Assembly: GCA_020438845.1 (NCBI GenBank)
Contig: JAGQTV010000017.1
Location: 1-64,000, forward strand
Source of the DNA: Mycobacterium sp.
Lineage (GTDB): Bacteria; Actinomycetota; Actinomycetes; Mycobacteriales; Mycobacteriaceae
Reading direction: 5' to 3'
Length of the DNA stretch: 64,000 nucleotides
Below, in pieces: positions 37,130-53,985 of this stretch. Position numbers and translations under genes: made by a program. The notes under the pieces were generated by a model. It ran no database searches. It had not been told where the DNA came from and saw nothing but the letters and a program-made list of their open reading frames with translations. How positions within the stretch are numbered: position 1 is the stretch's first letter; each line of letters begins with the position of its first letter.

Positions 37130-37353
37130 TAAACTCCCGGCTTTCCCGCGACACGGACGCCTATGACAGCCCGTAAGGACCCCTTAAGGATAAGAGAGAT
37201 GGTCCAGCCTTGGCCGGCAACCGGCAATCGGGTTACCTCAGAGACGAAAGAACTTGTGTGCCTTGCAGATTCGCGAGAGTGACCTCGTTGCGGCGAGTTG
37301 CGGAACATGTTTATGTCACAGTGACGGAACGCCTTGGTATGTCCGGTCGTGGA

Positions 37354-38357
37354 TCATCCGCTTGTTTCGGGGTCCATCAACCCGACAATTCGCTGCAAGT
37401 CGTCGACTGAGCCGAACTCAACCACGATCCTGCCTTTGCGTTTGCCGAGACTCACGGTGACGCGGGTGTCGTACGTACCCGAGAGCCGTTCGGCGACGTC
37501 TTGCAGCCCCGGCATCTGAATCGGCTTGCGACGCGGCGGTGGGGGCGGCTTGGGGCCACCACGATTGGCCAATGTCACGGCTTCCTCGGTGGCGCGAACA
37601 GACAGCCCTTCGGCCACGATTCGCGCCGCTAACTCCTCCTGCGCCTCCGCACCGGCTTCCAGCGACAGCAGCGCACGTGCGTGGCCAGCAGACAGCACCC
37701 CGGCTGCCACCCGTCGTTGCACCGCAATCGGAAGGCGCAGGAGCCTAATCATGTTGCTGATGACCGGGCGGGAACGCCCAATGCGACTCGCTAATTCTTC
37801 GTGAGTAACTGAGAATTCATCGAGCAACTGTTGATACGCGGCCGCCTCTTCGAGGGGATTCAACTGCGCTCGGTGGATGTTCTCCAGTAGTGCATCCCGG
37901 AGCAGATGATCATCTTCGGTTTCGCGGACGATAGCCGGGATCGTAGCCAGCCCAGCGCGCTGTGAAGCCCGCCACCGGCGCTCCCCCATCACCAGCTGGT
38001 AGCGACGCTCCCCCGCGCCATCACCAATCTCGCGTACGACGATCGGCTGCATCATGCCGAATTCATTGATCGAGTGCACCAGTTCGGCCAGTGCTTCCTC
38101 GTCAAAAGCCTGCCGCGGTTGACGGGGATTCGGCTCGATAGCCGCTGGGTCGATCTCCCGATACACGGCACCCACATCCGCTGCGCCGGTATGCGCAGGG
38201 CCAACACCGGCTGGCCTCACACCCGCATTGACAACGGCTCCACCGATTACGACATCCGCTGCCGCCTCCCCCATCCGCGGGCCGCCGTCTGCCGGCCCGG
38301 TAGGAATGAGAGATGCCAAACCACGGCCAAGGCCACCGCGGCGCCGAGCTGGCTGGG

Positions 38358-38361
<4 letters not shown>
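37354..38361 (-). CDS. parB: Chromosome-partitioning protein ParB
   Basis: Binds parS and spreads along DNA as a CTP-dependent clamp to segregate the origin. The 335-residue protein has the N-terminal ParA-activating region, the CTP-binding motif [15 protein letters not shown], a helix-turn-helix ([27 protein letters not shown]) and a C-terminal dimerisation domain. The ATG overlaps the parA stop by 4 bp, giving translational coupling. Two perfect parS sites lie 0.9-1.6 kb upstream. Confidence 0.97.
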
Positions 38362-40018
<1,657 letters not shown>

Positions 40019-40044
40019 CTACATGCTTGTAACTTCAGGCGGAT

Positions 40045-40602
40045 TCAGTCCTTCAGCACGACCACGCGGCGGGACGGCTCCATGCCTTCGCTCTCGCTGT
40101 GGACACCGGGGACTGCCGCGACAGCGTCGTGGACGATCTTCCGTTCAAAAGGAGTCATCGGGGCCAACTCTTCTCGGCCACCCACCTCAAGCACCCGCCG
40201 TGCCACCTTGTCACCCAAGGCAGTCAGGTCATTGCGGCGCCGGCGGCGCCAACCGGCAATATCAAGCATCAACCGACTACGTTCCCCCGTCTTCTGATGA
40301 ACGGCCAGCCGAGTGAGCTCCTGCAGGGCGTCAAGCACCTCCCCGCGGCGACCGACCAGCTTCGAGAGATCCTCTCCACCGTCAATGCTCACCACCGCAC
40401 GATCACCCTCGACGTCAAGGTCGATATCACCATCAAAGTCCAAAAGGTCGAGGAGTTCCTCGAGGTAGTCGCCGGCAATCTCGCCCTCAGCGACGAGACG
40501 CTCCTCCAGATCATTCGCCTTGCGCGTCTTCGACCTCGGTTCGGTCGCATCCTCGAGGTCGGTAGCGATCTCGACGTCCTGCTGAGCCTCGGTATCCGTC
40601 AT
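40045..40602 (-). CDS. jag: Jag/KhpB-type RNA-binding protein (KH and R3H domains)
   Basis: A 185-residue cytoplasmic RNA-binding protein, homolog of Rv3920c. An acidic N-terminus is followed by a KH domain (GGEDLSKLVGRRGEVLDALQELTRLAV) and an R3H domain (MTPFERKIVHDAVAAVPGVHSESEG with RRVVV). Such proteins pair with KhpA and affect cell division and envelope synthesis. It lies between rsmG and yidC in the conserved rpmH-rnpA-yidD-yidC-jag-rsmG order, 34 bp after yidC. Confidence 0.94.
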   Translation of the reverse strand: MTDTEAQQDVEIATDLEDATEPRSKTRKANDLEERLVAEGEIAGDYLEELLDLLDFDGDIDLDVEGDRAVVSIDGGEDLSKLVGRRGEVLDALQELTRLAVHQKTGERSRLMLDIAGWRRRRRNDLTALGDKVARRVLEVGGREELAPMTPFERKIVHDAVAAVPGVHSESEGMEPSRRVVVLKD

Positions 40603-40636
40603 GTCATCTTCCCTCTCCGTCCGGATCGGCGTCCGG

Positions 40637-41722
40637 TCAACGTTTGCGTTTCTTGGGTCGCGCTCCCGGCCGGGGCGTTCGCGACGGAGTACCCGGTCCC
40701 GTTTGCTTGCTCACTCCCCCACTCGTGCCGACTTCACCGGCGTCGGCATCCAAGGCCGCCCCCTCCTCAACGACGCCCTCCGGTGCCACGCCCTCTACCG
40801 AAGCGGTCTTCCGGGCCTTCACCGGCTTGGCGCCCGGGGCGGGCGCATTAGCGGCCCGGCGAGCGAGCGCCTCCTCTTTCTTCTCCTCCTCCTCCTTGGC
40901 GATCTTGCCGAAGACGAGGTGCTGTTGGCCGTAGGTCCAGATGTTGTTGGACACCCAGTAAATGATGATCGCGATCGGCAGGAAGGGCCCACCCACAACC
41001 ACGCCCAGCGGAAAGACGTAGAGCGCAAGCTTGTTCATCAACGCCGTCTGCGGATTGGCAGCCGCCTCCGGACTCTGTCGAGCAATGGAGGCCCGGCTGT
41101 TGAAGTACGTCGCGATGCCGGCCAGGATCATCAACGGAATCGCCACCGCCGCGACTGCCGGGCGGCTGAAGACCGTGAACGCCTCCAACCCCACGCTCTG
41201 AGTCATCGACGCCCCGATCGGTGCGCCGTGCAGATTGGCAGCAAGGAAGTTGCCCACGTCGGTCGCACTGAAGACGTAGTTGCCCAATGACCGGTTTTCG
41301 TCTACCGACAACCCCAACCGACCGAAGCCCGTCTGGGTCCGGTTGAAGGACATCAGCACGTGGTACAGACCGATGAATACCGGAATCTGGGCCAACATCG
41401 GGAGACAGCCGAGAATTGGGTTGAACCCGTGCTCCCGTTGCAGCTTCTGCATCTCCAGGGCCATGCGCTGGCGATCCTTGCCGTACTTCTTCTGCAGCGC
41501 CTTGATCTGCGGCTGCAGTTCCTGCATCTGCCGAGTGGTACGGATCTGGCGGACAAACGGCTTATAGAGCAATGCACGCAGGGTGAAGACCAGGAACATC
41601 ACCGACAGCGCCCAGGAAAAGAAGTTCGCCGGACCAAGGAACAGCCCGAAGAGCTTGTACCAGAGCCACATGATCCCGGAGACCGGATAGTAGATGTAGT
41701 CCAGACTGAACCAGTTAAACAT
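40637..41722 (-). CDS. yidC: Membrane protein insertase YidC
   Basis: Inserts and folds inner-membrane proteins, alone or with SecYEG. The 361-residue protein has five membrane segments: [21 protein letters not shown] at the N-terminus, the amphipathic and first core helix around [20 protein letters not shown], and [20 protein letters not shown]. The C-terminal tail is long and charged, ending RPKKRKR, as in ribosome-binding YidC forms. ATG at 41720-41722 has CAGGAG upstream and overlaps yidD by 8 bp. Confidence 0.96.
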   Translation of the reverse strand: MFNWFSLDYIYYPVSGIMWLWYKLFGLFLGPANFFSWALSVMFLVFTLRALLYKPFVRQIRTTRQMQELQPQIKALQKKYGKDRQRMALEMQKLQREHGFNPILGCLPMLAQIPVFIGLYHVLMSFNRTQTGFGRLGLSVDENRSLGNYVFSATDVGNFLAANLHGAPIGASMTQSVGLEAFTVFSRPAVAAVAIPLMILAGIATYFNSRASIARQSPEAAANPQTALMNKLALYVFPLGVVVGGPFLPIAIIIYWVSNNIWTYGQQHLVFGKIAKEEEEKKEEALARRAANAPAPGAKPVKARKTASVEGVAPEGVVEEGAALDADAGEVGTSGGVSKQTGPGTPSRTPRPGARPKKRKR

Positions 41723-41999
41723 TCGTGCTCCTGAGTTCCCGTTCGAAGCCGTCGGCGTCGGGCCGTTCCGGTATTGGGTCCCATCCTCCGCGATGCCATG
41801 GACCACACTTGGCCAGCCGCGCCAGAGACAACCAGCCGCCACGGAACACGCCATACTCTGTCACCGCTTCGACCGCATACTGACTGCACGTCGGCATGAA
41901 TCGACACGACGGTGGCCGTAGCGGCGAGATCATCTGGCGGTAAACCTCAATCAGAGCGACCACCAGCCGCCCGGGCCATGCCAACGCCCGCGAACTCAC
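41715..41999 (-). CDS. yidD: Membrane protein insertion efficiency factor YidD
   Basis: A 94-residue peripheral membrane protein that aids YidC-dependent insertion. The family signature is intact: [27 protein letters not shown], with conserved cysteines, and later [13 protein letters not shown]. The GTG overlaps rnpA by 4 bp and its end overlaps the yidC start by 8 bp. Confidence 0.96.
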   Translation of the reverse strand: MSSRALAWPGRLVVALIEVYRQMISPLRPPSCRFMPTCSQYAVEAVTEYGVFRGGWLSLARLAKCGPWHRGGWDPIPERPDADGFERELRSTNV

Positions 42000-42349
42000 C
42001 GCGTGCGCCCCATCAATTCCTGAGCCCTCCGCAATCCTGCGCGAACCTCCTGGTGCAGCCGGGCTGAGGCAGCCAAGCGACTGCTGGGTAACGCACGGAT
42101 CACAATCCTGTCAGCCGACTGCAACTCCCCCATCACAGTGCGCGCAGCATGCCGCAGCCGACGCGTCACTCGATGCCGTTCCACAGCGTTACCGACTGAT
42201 TTACTCACGACGAATCCGATTCGAGGCCCCACGTCACTACCATCCCGACGCACGTGCACGACGATGTCCGGTTGCACCGCTCGCACCCCGTGCTTGACGG
42301 TGGCACCGAACTCAGCAGACCGTGTCATCCGGTACTGGGCCGGCAGCAC
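41996..42349 (-). CDS. rnpA: Ribonuclease P protein component
   Basis: The protein subunit of RNase P, which matures tRNA 5' ends. The 117-residue basic protein has [21 protein letters not shown] at the start and the RNA-binding motif [20 protein letters not shown] (RNR motif). The GTG at 42347-42349 lies 12 bp after the rpmH stop. Confidence 0.96.
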   Translation of the reverse strand: MLPAQYRMTRSAEFGATVKHGVRAVQPDIVVHVRRDGSDVGPRIGFVVSKSVGNAVERHRVTRRLRHAARTVMGELQSADRIVIRALPSSRLAASARLHQEVRAGLRRAQELMGRTR

Positions 42350-42361
42350 GCGCTGGCCGCG

Positions 42362-42505
42362 TCAGGCAGTCAGATCGCGACGGCCCTTACGGCGCCGACC
42401 GGACACGATGGCCCGTCCAGCCCTAGTGCGCATCCGCAGACGGAATCCATGCACCCTTGCCCGACGCCGATTGTTCGGCTGGAAGGTCCGCTTGCCCTTG
42501 GCCAC
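42362..42505 (-). CDS. rpmH: 50S ribosomal protein L34
   Basis: A 47-residue very basic protein starting [19 protein letters not shown] and containing [23 protein letters not shown]. The GTG at 42503-42505 has GAGGAGACGAG upstream and agrees with the M. tuberculosis start. A longer open frame to 42667 has no similarity and crosses the promoter region. It heads the leftward operon divergent from dnaA. Confidence 0.97.
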   Translation of the reverse strand: MAKGKRTFQPNNRRRARVHGFRLRMRTRAGRAIVSGRRRKGRRDLTA

Positions 42506-42930
42506 GGCTCTCGTCTCCTCGTCACGTGTGCAGACACAGCCCCCGAAATACCGGGGCAATGCGCCTGCGTTGCTTAAGCTCCGCTGGTAACCAGCGCGGT
42601 CCCGCACTATCGCGGTCGCTGCCGTATCGCCGACATTCGGGCGATTGTTCGAGGGTACTGAGCTCACTTCTACAGGTCAAACCGCAGCCTGAACCCAAGG
42701 TCATTCAGCTCCGGTTGCAAAGGCATTTCAAAGCTGTTAACTTCTCGCCGAGCGCATTTCACTAGAAGCGATTGAACTGAAGACTGCTTACCCGGTTACC
42801 CACCGGAACCCCGCATTATGAAGCGGTGCTGGCACGGCCTAATCTGTACACAGCTGTGGATAACTCTGTGTACAGCCGACCGTCCGATCAGTAAGGACAT
42901 CGCACGGCACCGAATCAGGGGGATTTGTCG
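42506..42930. promoter_or_regulatory. rpmH-dnaA divergent promoter region
   Basis: 425 bp between divergent genes, locally AT-richer than its surroundings. It holds a perfect DnaA box with flanking inverted repeat (42844-42875), the dnaA ribosome site AGGGGGA (42917-42923) and presumably both promoters. DnaA binding to the box would autoregulate dnaA. Confidence 0.8.
42844..42875. promoter_or_regulatory. DnaA box inside a 10-bp inverted repeat, dnaA promoter
   Basis: CTGTACACAG (42844-42853) and its exact complement CTGTGTACAG (42866-42875) flank a perfect DnaA box, TTATCCACA on the minus strand (42855-42863). Confidence 0.75.
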
Positions 42931-44406
42931 TTGACTGGTGATCCGGGGCCCGATTTCGGGTCAGTGTGGAATTCAGTTATCGCAGAGCTCAACGGCGACT
43001 CCGGTTCCACCCCGTTGACGGCCCAGCAGCGCGCCTGGTTGAAACTGATCCGACCGCTGACCATCGCTGAAGGCTTTGCCTTGTTGTCGGTTCCCAACCC
43101 GTTCGTACACAGCGAGATCGAGCGTCATCTCCGTGGTCCCATCGTCGAGGCACTGAGCCGTCGGCTCGGTCAACGCATCGAGCTTGGCGTCCGGATCGAA
43201 CCGCCCCGGAATCACATCCAACCCGACGCCGACGATCTCTCGCAGAACGCCGTCGACCCCAGTTACCAACTCGACGAACCCACCGACACCATTGACTCCC
43301 CCGACGGCGGCCAAGCCAACTGGCCCGCCTATTTCCTCGAAAAGCCGCGCCAGGATTCTTCGACCGATGTACCCGGAACGAGCCTGAACCGCCGCTATAC
43401 CTTCGACACCTTCATCATCGGGGCCTCGAACCGCTTCGCCCACGCCGCAGCCCTTGCCATCGCCGAGGCTCCGGCCCGGGCCTACAACCCCCTGTTCATC
43501 TGGGGAGAATCCGGCCTGGGCAAAACCCACCTACTGCACGCAGCGGGCAACTACGCCCAGCGGTTGTTCCCGGGGATGCGGGTCAAGTACGTCTCCACCG
43601 AGGAATTCACCAACGACTTCATCAACTCATTACGCGACGACCGCAAGGTGGCATTCAAACGCAGCTACCGCGACATCGACGTGCTCTTGGTCGACGACAT
43701 CCAGTTCATCGAAGGCAAGGAAGGTATCCAGGAAGAGTTCTTCCATACCTTCAACACCCTCCACAACGCCAATAAGCAGATCGTCATCTCCTCTGATCGG
43801 CCTCCCAAGCAGCTGGCCACACTCGAAGACCGGCTTCGTACCCGGTTCGAATGGGGACTGATCACCGATGTGCAACCTCCCGAACTTGAGACCCGCATCG
43901 CCATTCTGCGGAAAAAGGCGCAAATGGAGCGCCTCGCCGTCCCCGACGACGTCCTCGAACTCATCGCCACGAGCGTCGAACGCAACATCCGCGAACTCGA
44001 GGGCGCACTCATTCGAGTCACCGCGTTCGCCTCCCTGAACCGCACCCCGATCGACACCTCCTTGGCCGAGATCGTGTTGCGTGACCTCCTGGCCGATGCC
44101 GGCACCATTCAGATCAGCGCCGCCATGATCATGGCGGCCACGGCGGAGTATTTCGACACCACCGTCGAGGAACTACGTGGTCCCGGGAAGACTCGCGCGT
44201 TGGCGCAATCGCGACAGATCGCCATGTACCTGTGCCGAGAACTCACCGATCTCTCCCTGCCCAAAATCGGCCAGGCCTTCGGGCGCGACCACACGACCGT
44301 CATGTACGCGCAGAAGAAAATCCTCAACGAGATGGCCTCCCGACGCGAGGTCTTCGATCACGTCAAGGAACTCACCACCCGTATTCGGCAGCGTTCCAAG
44401 CACTGA
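42931..44406 (+). CDS. dnaA: Chromosomal replication initiator DnaA
   Basis: Binds DnaA boxes in oriC and opens the DNA. The 491-residue protein has domain I (about 1-90), a linker, the AAA+ domain with Walker [21 protein letters not shown] and Walker [11 protein letters not shown], and the C-terminal DNA-binding domain ([22 protein letters not shown]). TTG at 42931 gives [13 protein letters not shown], in line with M. tuberculosis; an upstream TTG at 42925 is too close to the AGGGGGA ribosome site. Confidence 0.98.
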   Translation: MTGDPGPDFGSVWNSVIAELNGDSGSTPLTAQQRAWLKLIRPLTIAEGFALLSVPNPFVHSEIERHLRGPIVEALSRRLGQRIELGVRIEPPRNHIQPDADDLSQNAVDPSYQLDEPTDTIDSPDGGQANWPAYFLEKPRQDSSTDVPGTSLNRRYTFDTFIIGASNRFAHAAALAIAEAPARAYNPLFIWGESGLGKTHLLHAAGNYAQRLFPGMRVKYVSTEEFTNDFINSLRDDRKVAFKRSYRDIDVLLVDDIQFIEGKEGIQEEFFHTFNTLHNANKQIVISSDRPPKQLATLEDRLRTRFEWGLITDVQPPELETRIAILRKKAQMERLAVPDDVLELIATSVERNIRELEGALIRVTAFASLNRTPIDTSLAEIVLRDLLADAGTIQISAAMIMAATAEYFDTTVEELRGPGKTRALAQSRQIAMYLCRELTDLSLPKIGQAFGRDHTTVMYAQKKILNEMASRREVFDHVKELTTRIRQRSKH

Positions 44407-44885
44407 TCGCGGTCCCACGAAGCCTCTCGTCGAAAAAACTTTGGTCGCACTCGTATCAGTAGTCACAGCACCGATGGTGTGGACATCATGTGGACAACCT
44501 TCGGATAGATACCGAGCGACCGTGAGCCCCCCGTGGAAAACCCCGACTTCTCCACATGCCAGCTCCTGCTCATCCCCTACTGTCAACATCCCATCCACAT
44601 CCACTTACCGGCTCTACCTGCATCTCACCGGTTTAATCCACACAATTAACAGCACCTATTACTACTGCGATTTGTTATCCCAGGAACATCCTCTAGAAGA
44701 GAGGCCCTGGGGAAAAACTCTCAGTCGCGCTTCTCGACGCAGCTCAGCCGGTCTCAGCACCGGTTTGTCCCCCACGCCGAATAACCTTCAAGATGGTGAC
44801 CGACGCTCTACGGTTGTTGATCGGATGTCGCGCGACTTACGTCGCTCCCGGCCTTCCATCCGTGCAATGAAGGGACAAGTGAGAC
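44407..44885. other. oriC: Chromosomal origin of replication oriC
   Basis: The 479-bp dnaA-dnaN intergenic region. It contains one perfect DnaA box on the minus strand, TTGTCCACA (44489-44497), and near matches ATGTCCACA (44478-44486), TTTTCCACG (44532-44540), TTCTCCACA (plus, 44548-44556), CCATCCACA (44591-44599) and TAATCCACA (44634-44642). An AT-rich stretch at about 44629-44680, just beyond the boxes, is the best candidate for the unwinding element. No protein gene is seen. Confidence 0.9.
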
Positions 44886-46079
44886 GTGGCGACCACGACG
44901 GTTGGCTCCGAGTTGAGGTTCAGGCTGGTCCGGGAGGATTTCGCCGACGCCGTCGCCTGGGTTGCCCGCAGTCTGCCGACGAGGCCGACGATTCCGGTTT
45001 TGGCCGGGGTTCTGATCACCGGCTCCGAGGATGGCTTGACTATCGCCGGCTTCGACTACGACGTCTCCAGTCAGGTTGTCGTTCCAGCCGAAATCGCCTC
45101 TTTCGGAACGGTTTTGGTTTCCGGCCGGTTGTTATCGGACATCACGCGGGCGTTGCCGCCCAAGCCGGTGGAGGTCAGTGTCGACGGAAATCGGGTCCTA
45201 CTGACGTGCGGTAGCGCGAAGTTCTCGCTGCCGGCGATGCCGGCTGAGGACTACCCGACTTTGCCGACACTGCCCGGGGAGACCGGGGTCGTCGAGGCGG
45301 ATGTGTTCACCGAAGCTGTCACGCAGGTTGCCGTTGCTGCGGGCCGCGACGACACTCTGCCGATGCTGACCGGTATTCGTGTGGAAATCACCGGCGACAC
45401 GTTGGTGTTCGCGGCCACCGATCGCTTCCGCCTCGCCGTGCGGGAGCTCAGCTGGTCGACCAGTTCACCGGATATCGACGCAGCAGTGCTGGTACCGGCC
45501 AAGACATTGGCCGAGGCCGCCAAATCTGTTACCGCTGGCACCGACGTGCACCTGGCTCTCGGTACCGGAGCAGGCGTCGGTGAGGATCGGTTGCTGGGGG
45601 TCCGCAGCGCCGGAAAGCGGAGCACCACTCGCCTACTGGACACCGAATTCCCCAAGTTCCGTCAACTCCTGCCCGCTGAGCACACCGCGCTGGCGACGGT
45701 CGGTGTCGTGGAACTGACCGAGGCGATCAAGCGTGTTGCGTTGGTGGCCGACCGCGGTGCCCAGGTCCGCATGGAGTTCGCCGACGGTGTGCTGCACCTC
45801 TCTGCCGGTGGAGCTGACGGTGTCGGCCAAGCCGAAGAGGATTTGGCGGTGGATTTCGTCGGCGAGCCGTTGACGATCGCGTTCAATCCGACGTATCTCA
45901 CCGATGGCTTGAGCTCGCTGCACTCCGATCGGGTGACCTTCGGCTTCACCACCCCAAGCAAGCCCGCGGTACTTCGGCCCGCAGCCGCTGGGGAATCTTC
46001 GGTCAGCGGTCTGGGGCCGTTCCCGGCCGTCAACACCGATTACGTCTATCTGTTGATGCCGGTCCGCCTGCCGGGCTGA
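44886..46079 (+). CDS. dnaN: DNA polymerase III sliding clamp
   Basis: The beta clamp that holds polymerases on DNA. The 397-residue protein has three repeated clamp domains: [28 protein letters not shown], later [15 protein letters not shown] with [11 protein letters not shown], and the ending [15 protein letters not shown] (the MPMRL-like C-terminus). The GTG at 44886 has AAGGGACAAGTGAGA upstream. Confidence 0.98.
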   Translation: MATTTVGSELRFRLVREDFADAVAWVARSLPTRPTIPVLAGVLITGSEDGLTIAGFDYDVSSQVVVPAEIASFGTVLVSGRLLSDITRALPPKPVEVSVDGNRVLLTCGSAKFSLPAMPAEDYPTLPTLPGETGVVEADVFTEAVTQVAVAAGRDDTLPMLTGIRVEITGDTLVFAATDRFRLAVRELSWSTSSPDIDAAVLVPAKTLAEAAKSVTAGTDVHLALGTGAGVGEDRLLGVRSAGKRSTTRLLDTEFPKFRQLLPAEHTALATVGVVELTEAIKRVALVADRGAQVRMEFADGVLHLSAGGADGVGQAEEDLAVDFVGEPLTIAFNPTYLTDGLSSLHSDRVTFGFTTPSKPAVLRPAAAGESSVSGLGPFPAVNTDYVYLLMPVRLPG

Positions 46080-46158
46080 TCTGACTAACCCGAATTCTGG
46101 AGGAACCGCGCCACGATGCAACCTGGTCGAATGGGCTTGGGATAGGTCTGGGCTGTCG

Positions 46159-47307
46159 ATGCACGTCAGACGCCTGGCTCTGCGTGATTTCCGGTCATGG
46201 TCGCACCTGGACCTCGAGCTGGCCCCGGGACGGACGGTATTTGTCGGACCGAATGGCTTCGGCAAGACGAATATCGTTGAAGCGCTGTGGTATTGCGCAA
46301 GCCTTGGATCGCATCGCGTGGCCACCGATGCTCCGTTGATCAGATCGGGTGCCGATCGGGCTGTGGTGTCGACGATCGTTGTGAACGACGGGCGTGAACT
46401 GGCGGTCGATATCGAGATCGCGGCCGGACGGGCCAACAAAGCCAGGCTGAACCGCTCGCCGGTGCGCAGTACTCGGGATGTTTTGGGTGCTGTGCGGGCG
46501 GTGTTGTTCGCGCCCGAAGACCTCTCTCTGGTTCGTGGTGATCCCGGCGAGCGACGCCGATATCTCGACGAGCTGGCGACCTTGCGCCGGCCTCGGTTGG
46601 CGGCTGTCCGAGCCGATTATGAGAGGGTGCTCAAACAGCGCACAGCACTGCTGAAATCCGCTGCCGGAAAACGCTTTCGTATCGACAGCGCGATGATGGA
46701 CACACTCGAGGTATGGGATGGCCACCTTGCTGAACACGGATCTCAATTGATGGCGGCGAGGCTGGATTTGATCGGTGAACTCGCCCCGGAGGTCGAGAAG
46801 GCCTACCAATTGCTTGCGCCGGCGTCGCGGTCGGCGGCGATCGCTTATCGAAGCAGCAGTTCCGAACTTGACGATTGCGGTTCCGAAGTCGAGTCGCTGC
46901 GTGCGGCCTTGTTGGCGGCGTTGGCCCAGCGCAGGGATGCCGAACTCGACCGTGGTGTTTGCCTGGTCGGTCCGCACCGCGACGATCTCGAACTACGGCT
47001 CGGCGAACAGCCCGCTAAAGGATTCGCCAGCCACGGTGAATCTTGGTCGCTGGCTTTGGCTTTGCGCCTGGCGGCCTATGAATTGCTCAGGGCGGAGGGA
47101 AGCGAACCGGTGTTGATCCTCGACGATGTTTTCGCTGAACTGGACAACACCCGGCGGCGTGCGCTGGCAGGAGTTGCCGCGGCTGCGGAGCAGGTTTTGG
47201 TGACGGCCGCTGTCGGGGAGGACATCCCGGCGGATTGGGACGCCGTTCGCATACCGGTATCAATGGTTGACGGCGAGACGGGCCGGGCGTCGGTGGTGCA
47301 GCGATGA
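46159..47307 (+). CDS. recF: DNA repair and recombination protein RecF
   Basis: Loads RecA at gaps in the RecFOR pathway. The 382-residue SMC-like ATPase has Walker [17 protein letters not shown], the signature [21 protein letters not shown] and Walker [14 protein letters not shown]. The ATG start at 46159 gives [14 protein letters not shown], as in other actinobacteria. Its stop overlaps the dciA start by 4 bp. Confidence 0.97.
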   Translation: MHVRRLALRDFRSWSHLDLELAPGRTVFVGPNGFGKTNIVEALWYCASLGSHRVATDAPLIRSGADRAVVSTIVVNDGRELAVDIEIAAGRANKARLNRSPVRSTRDVLGAVRAVLFAPEDLSLVRGDPGERRRYLDELATLRRPRLAAVRADYERVLKQRTALLKSAAGKRFRIDSAMMDTLEVWDGHLAEHGSQLMAARLDLIGELAPEVEKAYQLLAPASRSAAIAYRSSSSELDDCGSEVESLRAALLAALAQRRDAELDRGVCLVGPHRDDLELRLGEQPAKGFASHGESWSLALALRLAAYELLRAEGSEPVLILDDVFAELDNTRRRALAGVAAAAEQVLVTAAVGEDIPADWDAVRIPVSMVDGETGRASVVQR

Positions 47308-47867
47308 CCGGACCCGAGCAGCCATTCGGCACGCCACCAGAACATCTCAGCGAAGTGCCGGGGATGGACCTCGTGCGCCGAGCGCTCGAAGAGGCCCGAG
47401 CCACCGCACGCGGTCAAGGTAAGGAAGTCGGCCGGGGGAAAACCTCCCCCGCAGCTCGCCGAACCGCCGGCGCCGGGAGCCGACGGCGGTGGTCGGGTCC
47501 TGGTCCTGATTTGCGAGATCCGCAGCCGCTGGGACGTGCGGCTCGTGATCTGGCGAAAAGCAGGGGTTGGTCACCCCACGTCGCGGAAGGGACCGTCTTC
47601 GCGCAGTGGGCGACGGTTGTAGGCGAACAGATTGCCGAACACGCGGTGCCCACGGCGCTGCGTGACGGAGTGTTGTCGGTCTCGGCGGAGTCGACTGCCT
47701 GGGCGACCCAATTACGGATGGTGCAGGCTCAATTGCTGGCCAAGATTGCTGCTGCCGTCGGAGATGGAGTGGTGAGCGCGCTGAAGATCACCGGTCCGGC
47801 CGCCCCATCATGGCGCAAAGGCCCCCGTCATGTCCGAGGCCGGGGACCTCGCGATACCTACGGTTAG
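47304..47867 (+). CDS. dciA: DciA-like (DUF721) helicase-associated protein
   Basis: A 187-residue protein, homolog of Rv0004. The DUF721 domain lies in the C-terminal half ([47 protein letters not shown]); the N-terminal half is basic and disordered. DciA proteins load or stimulate replicative helicases in bacteria that lack DnaC, so it probably acts with the DnaB encoded in this window. Confidence 0.93.
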   Translation: MTGPEQPFGTPPEHLSEVPGMDLVRRALEEARATARGQGKEVGRGKTSPAARRTAGAGSRRRWSGPGPDLRDPQPLGRAARDLAKSRGWSPHVAEGTVFAQWATVVGEQIAEHAVPTALRDGVLSVSAESTAWATQLRMVQAQLLAKIAAAVGDGVVSALKITGPAAPSWRKGPRHVRGRGPRDTYG

Positions 47868-47965
47868 GCGGCCGGCTCGTTGGTCAGGCAGGGCCGGGCC
47901 GAATCCTCAGCAGTCTCAGCGCCACTAGAACGTCCCGGATGGTCGATTCGGTCGTCTGGGGGTAG

Positions 47966-50149
<2,184 letters not shown>

Positions 50150-50184
50150 GACCAATCGCGAAGTGAGTTAGGGAACTCGACTAG

Positions 50185-52698
<2,514 letters not shown>

Positions 52699-52732
52699 GA
52701 TCGGCCCGCGGACCGCAGATTAAGGAGCACTG

Positions 52733-53566
52733 GTGACTTCACCGAACGAGCCCGACCGCCCCGGGCCGGGCGCGCGTCCGGCGGCTACCGATGGTTCCAC
52801 CGACCTGCCGCCGTGGCAGAGTTCCGGGCGCAACCAGCCTGACAGCCGCAACCAGATGGACAGCACGGTGCAGCGCACTGCCGAGGCGATGGCGCGAGCG
52901 AGTGGAGCATCCAACAGCGCGCTCCCGGTGAGCCGGTACGTCACCGGCGTCGCTGCTCCGGACCTCTCTGGGCTCGATCCGCGGCCTGCGACGCCGGCCG
53001 CATCCGCGGTTGAGCGCACTGAGGTTGTGCCCGCTACTGCTGTCGAGGTCTACCCCAGCGAGTTGCCGGACCTATCGGGTCCGATGCCGAAACCGGCGAT
53101 GCAGCGCCCCGGGGACGTGAGCAAGCCGGCTACGGCGGCCTCGACGCAGACGGCACCCACGTCGCGGATTCAGTCGCGCCTGCAGCTTGGCAACAGGCCG
53201 CGCGGTCCGGTCCGCGCCAGCATGCAGATTCGACGCATCGACCCGTGGAGTGCCCTGAAGGTGTCGGCACTGCTCAACTGTGCCCTGTTCTTCGTGTGGA
53301 TGATCGCGGTGGCGTTCCTCTACCTCGTGCTCGGCGCGATGGGCGTGTGGGCCAAGCTCAACAGCAATGTCGGCGATCTGTTGACCAGTGGTAGCGGCGC
53401 TGGCGGCGACCTTGTGTCGGCGGGGTCCATTTTCGGCGGTGCGGCCCTGATCGGCCTGGTCAATATCGTGCTGCTGACCGCGATGGCAACCATCGGCGCG
53501 TACATCTACAACCTGAGCACCGACATCGTCGGTGGAGTTGAAGTAACCCTCGCCGATCTCGACTAG
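52733..53566 (+). CDS. DUF3566 membrane protein
   Basis: A 277-residue protein, homolog of Rv0007. A long Pro/Ser/Thr-rich cytoplasmic region (1-160) leads to the DUF3566 domain with two membrane helices (about 180-203 and 237-260) and the RRIDPWSALKVSALLNCALFF segment. It follows gyrA by 34 bp in nearly all actinobacteria. Its function is unknown; the position suggests a link to chromosome or division control. Confidence 0.9.
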   Translation: MTSPNEPDRPGPGARPAATDGSTDLPPWQSSGRNQPDSRNQMDSTVQRTAEAMARASGASNSALPVSRYVTGVAAPDLSGLDPRPATPAASAVERTEVVPATAVEVYPSELPDLSGPMPKPAMQRPGDVSKPATAASTQTAPTSRIQSRLQLGNRPRGPVRASMQIRRIDPWSALKVSALLNCALFFVWMIAVAFLYLVLGAMGVWAKLNSNVGDLLTSGSGAGGDLVSAGSIFGGAALIGLVNIVLLTAMATIGAYIYNLSTDIVGGVEVTLADLD

Positions 53567-53613
53567 TTTGAGCACTCTGGCGCCGGTGCGGTAATCTCGT
53601 CGCTCGGCAACAC

Positions 53614-53687
53614 GGGCCTATAGCTCAGGCGGTTAGAGCGCTTCGCTGATAACGAAGAGGTCGGAGGTTCGAGTCCTCCTAGGCCCA
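53614..53687 (+). tRNA. ileT: tRNA-Ile (GAT anticodon)
   Basis: A complete cloverleaf: acceptor GGGCCTA pairs with TAGGCCC, D-arm GCTC...GAGC, anticodon stem CTTCG/CGAAG around CTGATAA with GAT at 53648-53650, and TTCGAGT in the T-loop. The 3' CCA is not encoded. Confidence 0.98.
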
Positions 53688-53689
53688 CG

Positions 53690-53824
53690 ATGTCCTGGTC
53701 CACGGGAAAAGCACCAGCAGGGCTGGTCTTGCTGGTGGTTGTGTTGATCGCCGCTGTGCTCGTCGTGCAAGCGAGCCGCAGCCGCGAGGTGTGGCACCCG
53801 CTGGACCGCGGCGAGGGGCCTTAG
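53690..53824 (+). CDS. 44-residue membrane microprotein between two tRNAs (DLW-39-like)
   Basis: The ATG lies 2 bp after the tRNA-Ile end and the TAG stop (53822-53824) is inside the D-arm side of tRNA-Ala, overlapping that gene by 10 bp. The protein starts MSWSTGKAPAGL, has one hydrophobic segment (LVLLVVVLIAAVLVV, about residues 12-26), then a basic patch QASRSR and ends EVWHPLDRGEGP. Actinobacteria commonly carry a ~39-residue DLW-39 family protein at this place near gyrA and the tRNAs, with one membrane helix and a DLW-type ending. The match is by position and layout; EVW replaces DLW. Confidence 0.65.
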   Translation: MSWSTGKAPAGLVLLVVVLIAAVLVVQASRSREVWHPLDRGEGP

Positions 53825-53887
53825 CTCAGTTGGTAGAGCGCTGCCTTTGCAAGGCAGATGTCAGGAGTTCGAATCTCCTAGGCTCCA
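53815..53887 (+). tRNA. alaT: tRNA-Ala (TGC anticodon)
   Basis: A complete cloverleaf: acceptor GGGGCCT with AGGCTCC, D-arm GCTC...GAGC, anticodon stem CTGCC/GGCAG around TTTGCAA with TGC at 53848-53850, and TTCGAAT in the T-loop. CCA is not encoded. The 5' end overlaps a small membrane-protein gene. Confidence 0.98.
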
Positions 53888-53985
53888 CAGATGTGTGGCG
53901 TTGAGTGTGCGCTTCGAGCGTGTCTGGATCCCGATTGCCAGCCCTGGGCGCACGGCCAACAGCGGCCTTTGGCACACTGTCCGCT

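Noticed and set aside
37166-37353. Short frames in the acetyltransferase-parB gap
   Set aside because: They lack ribosome sites, -10 elements and similarity; only small palindromes such as TAAGG-ACC-CCTTA are seen.
42506-42667. N-terminal extension of L34
   Set aside because: L34 is about 47 residues in all bacteria; the GTG at 42505 has a proper ribosome site.
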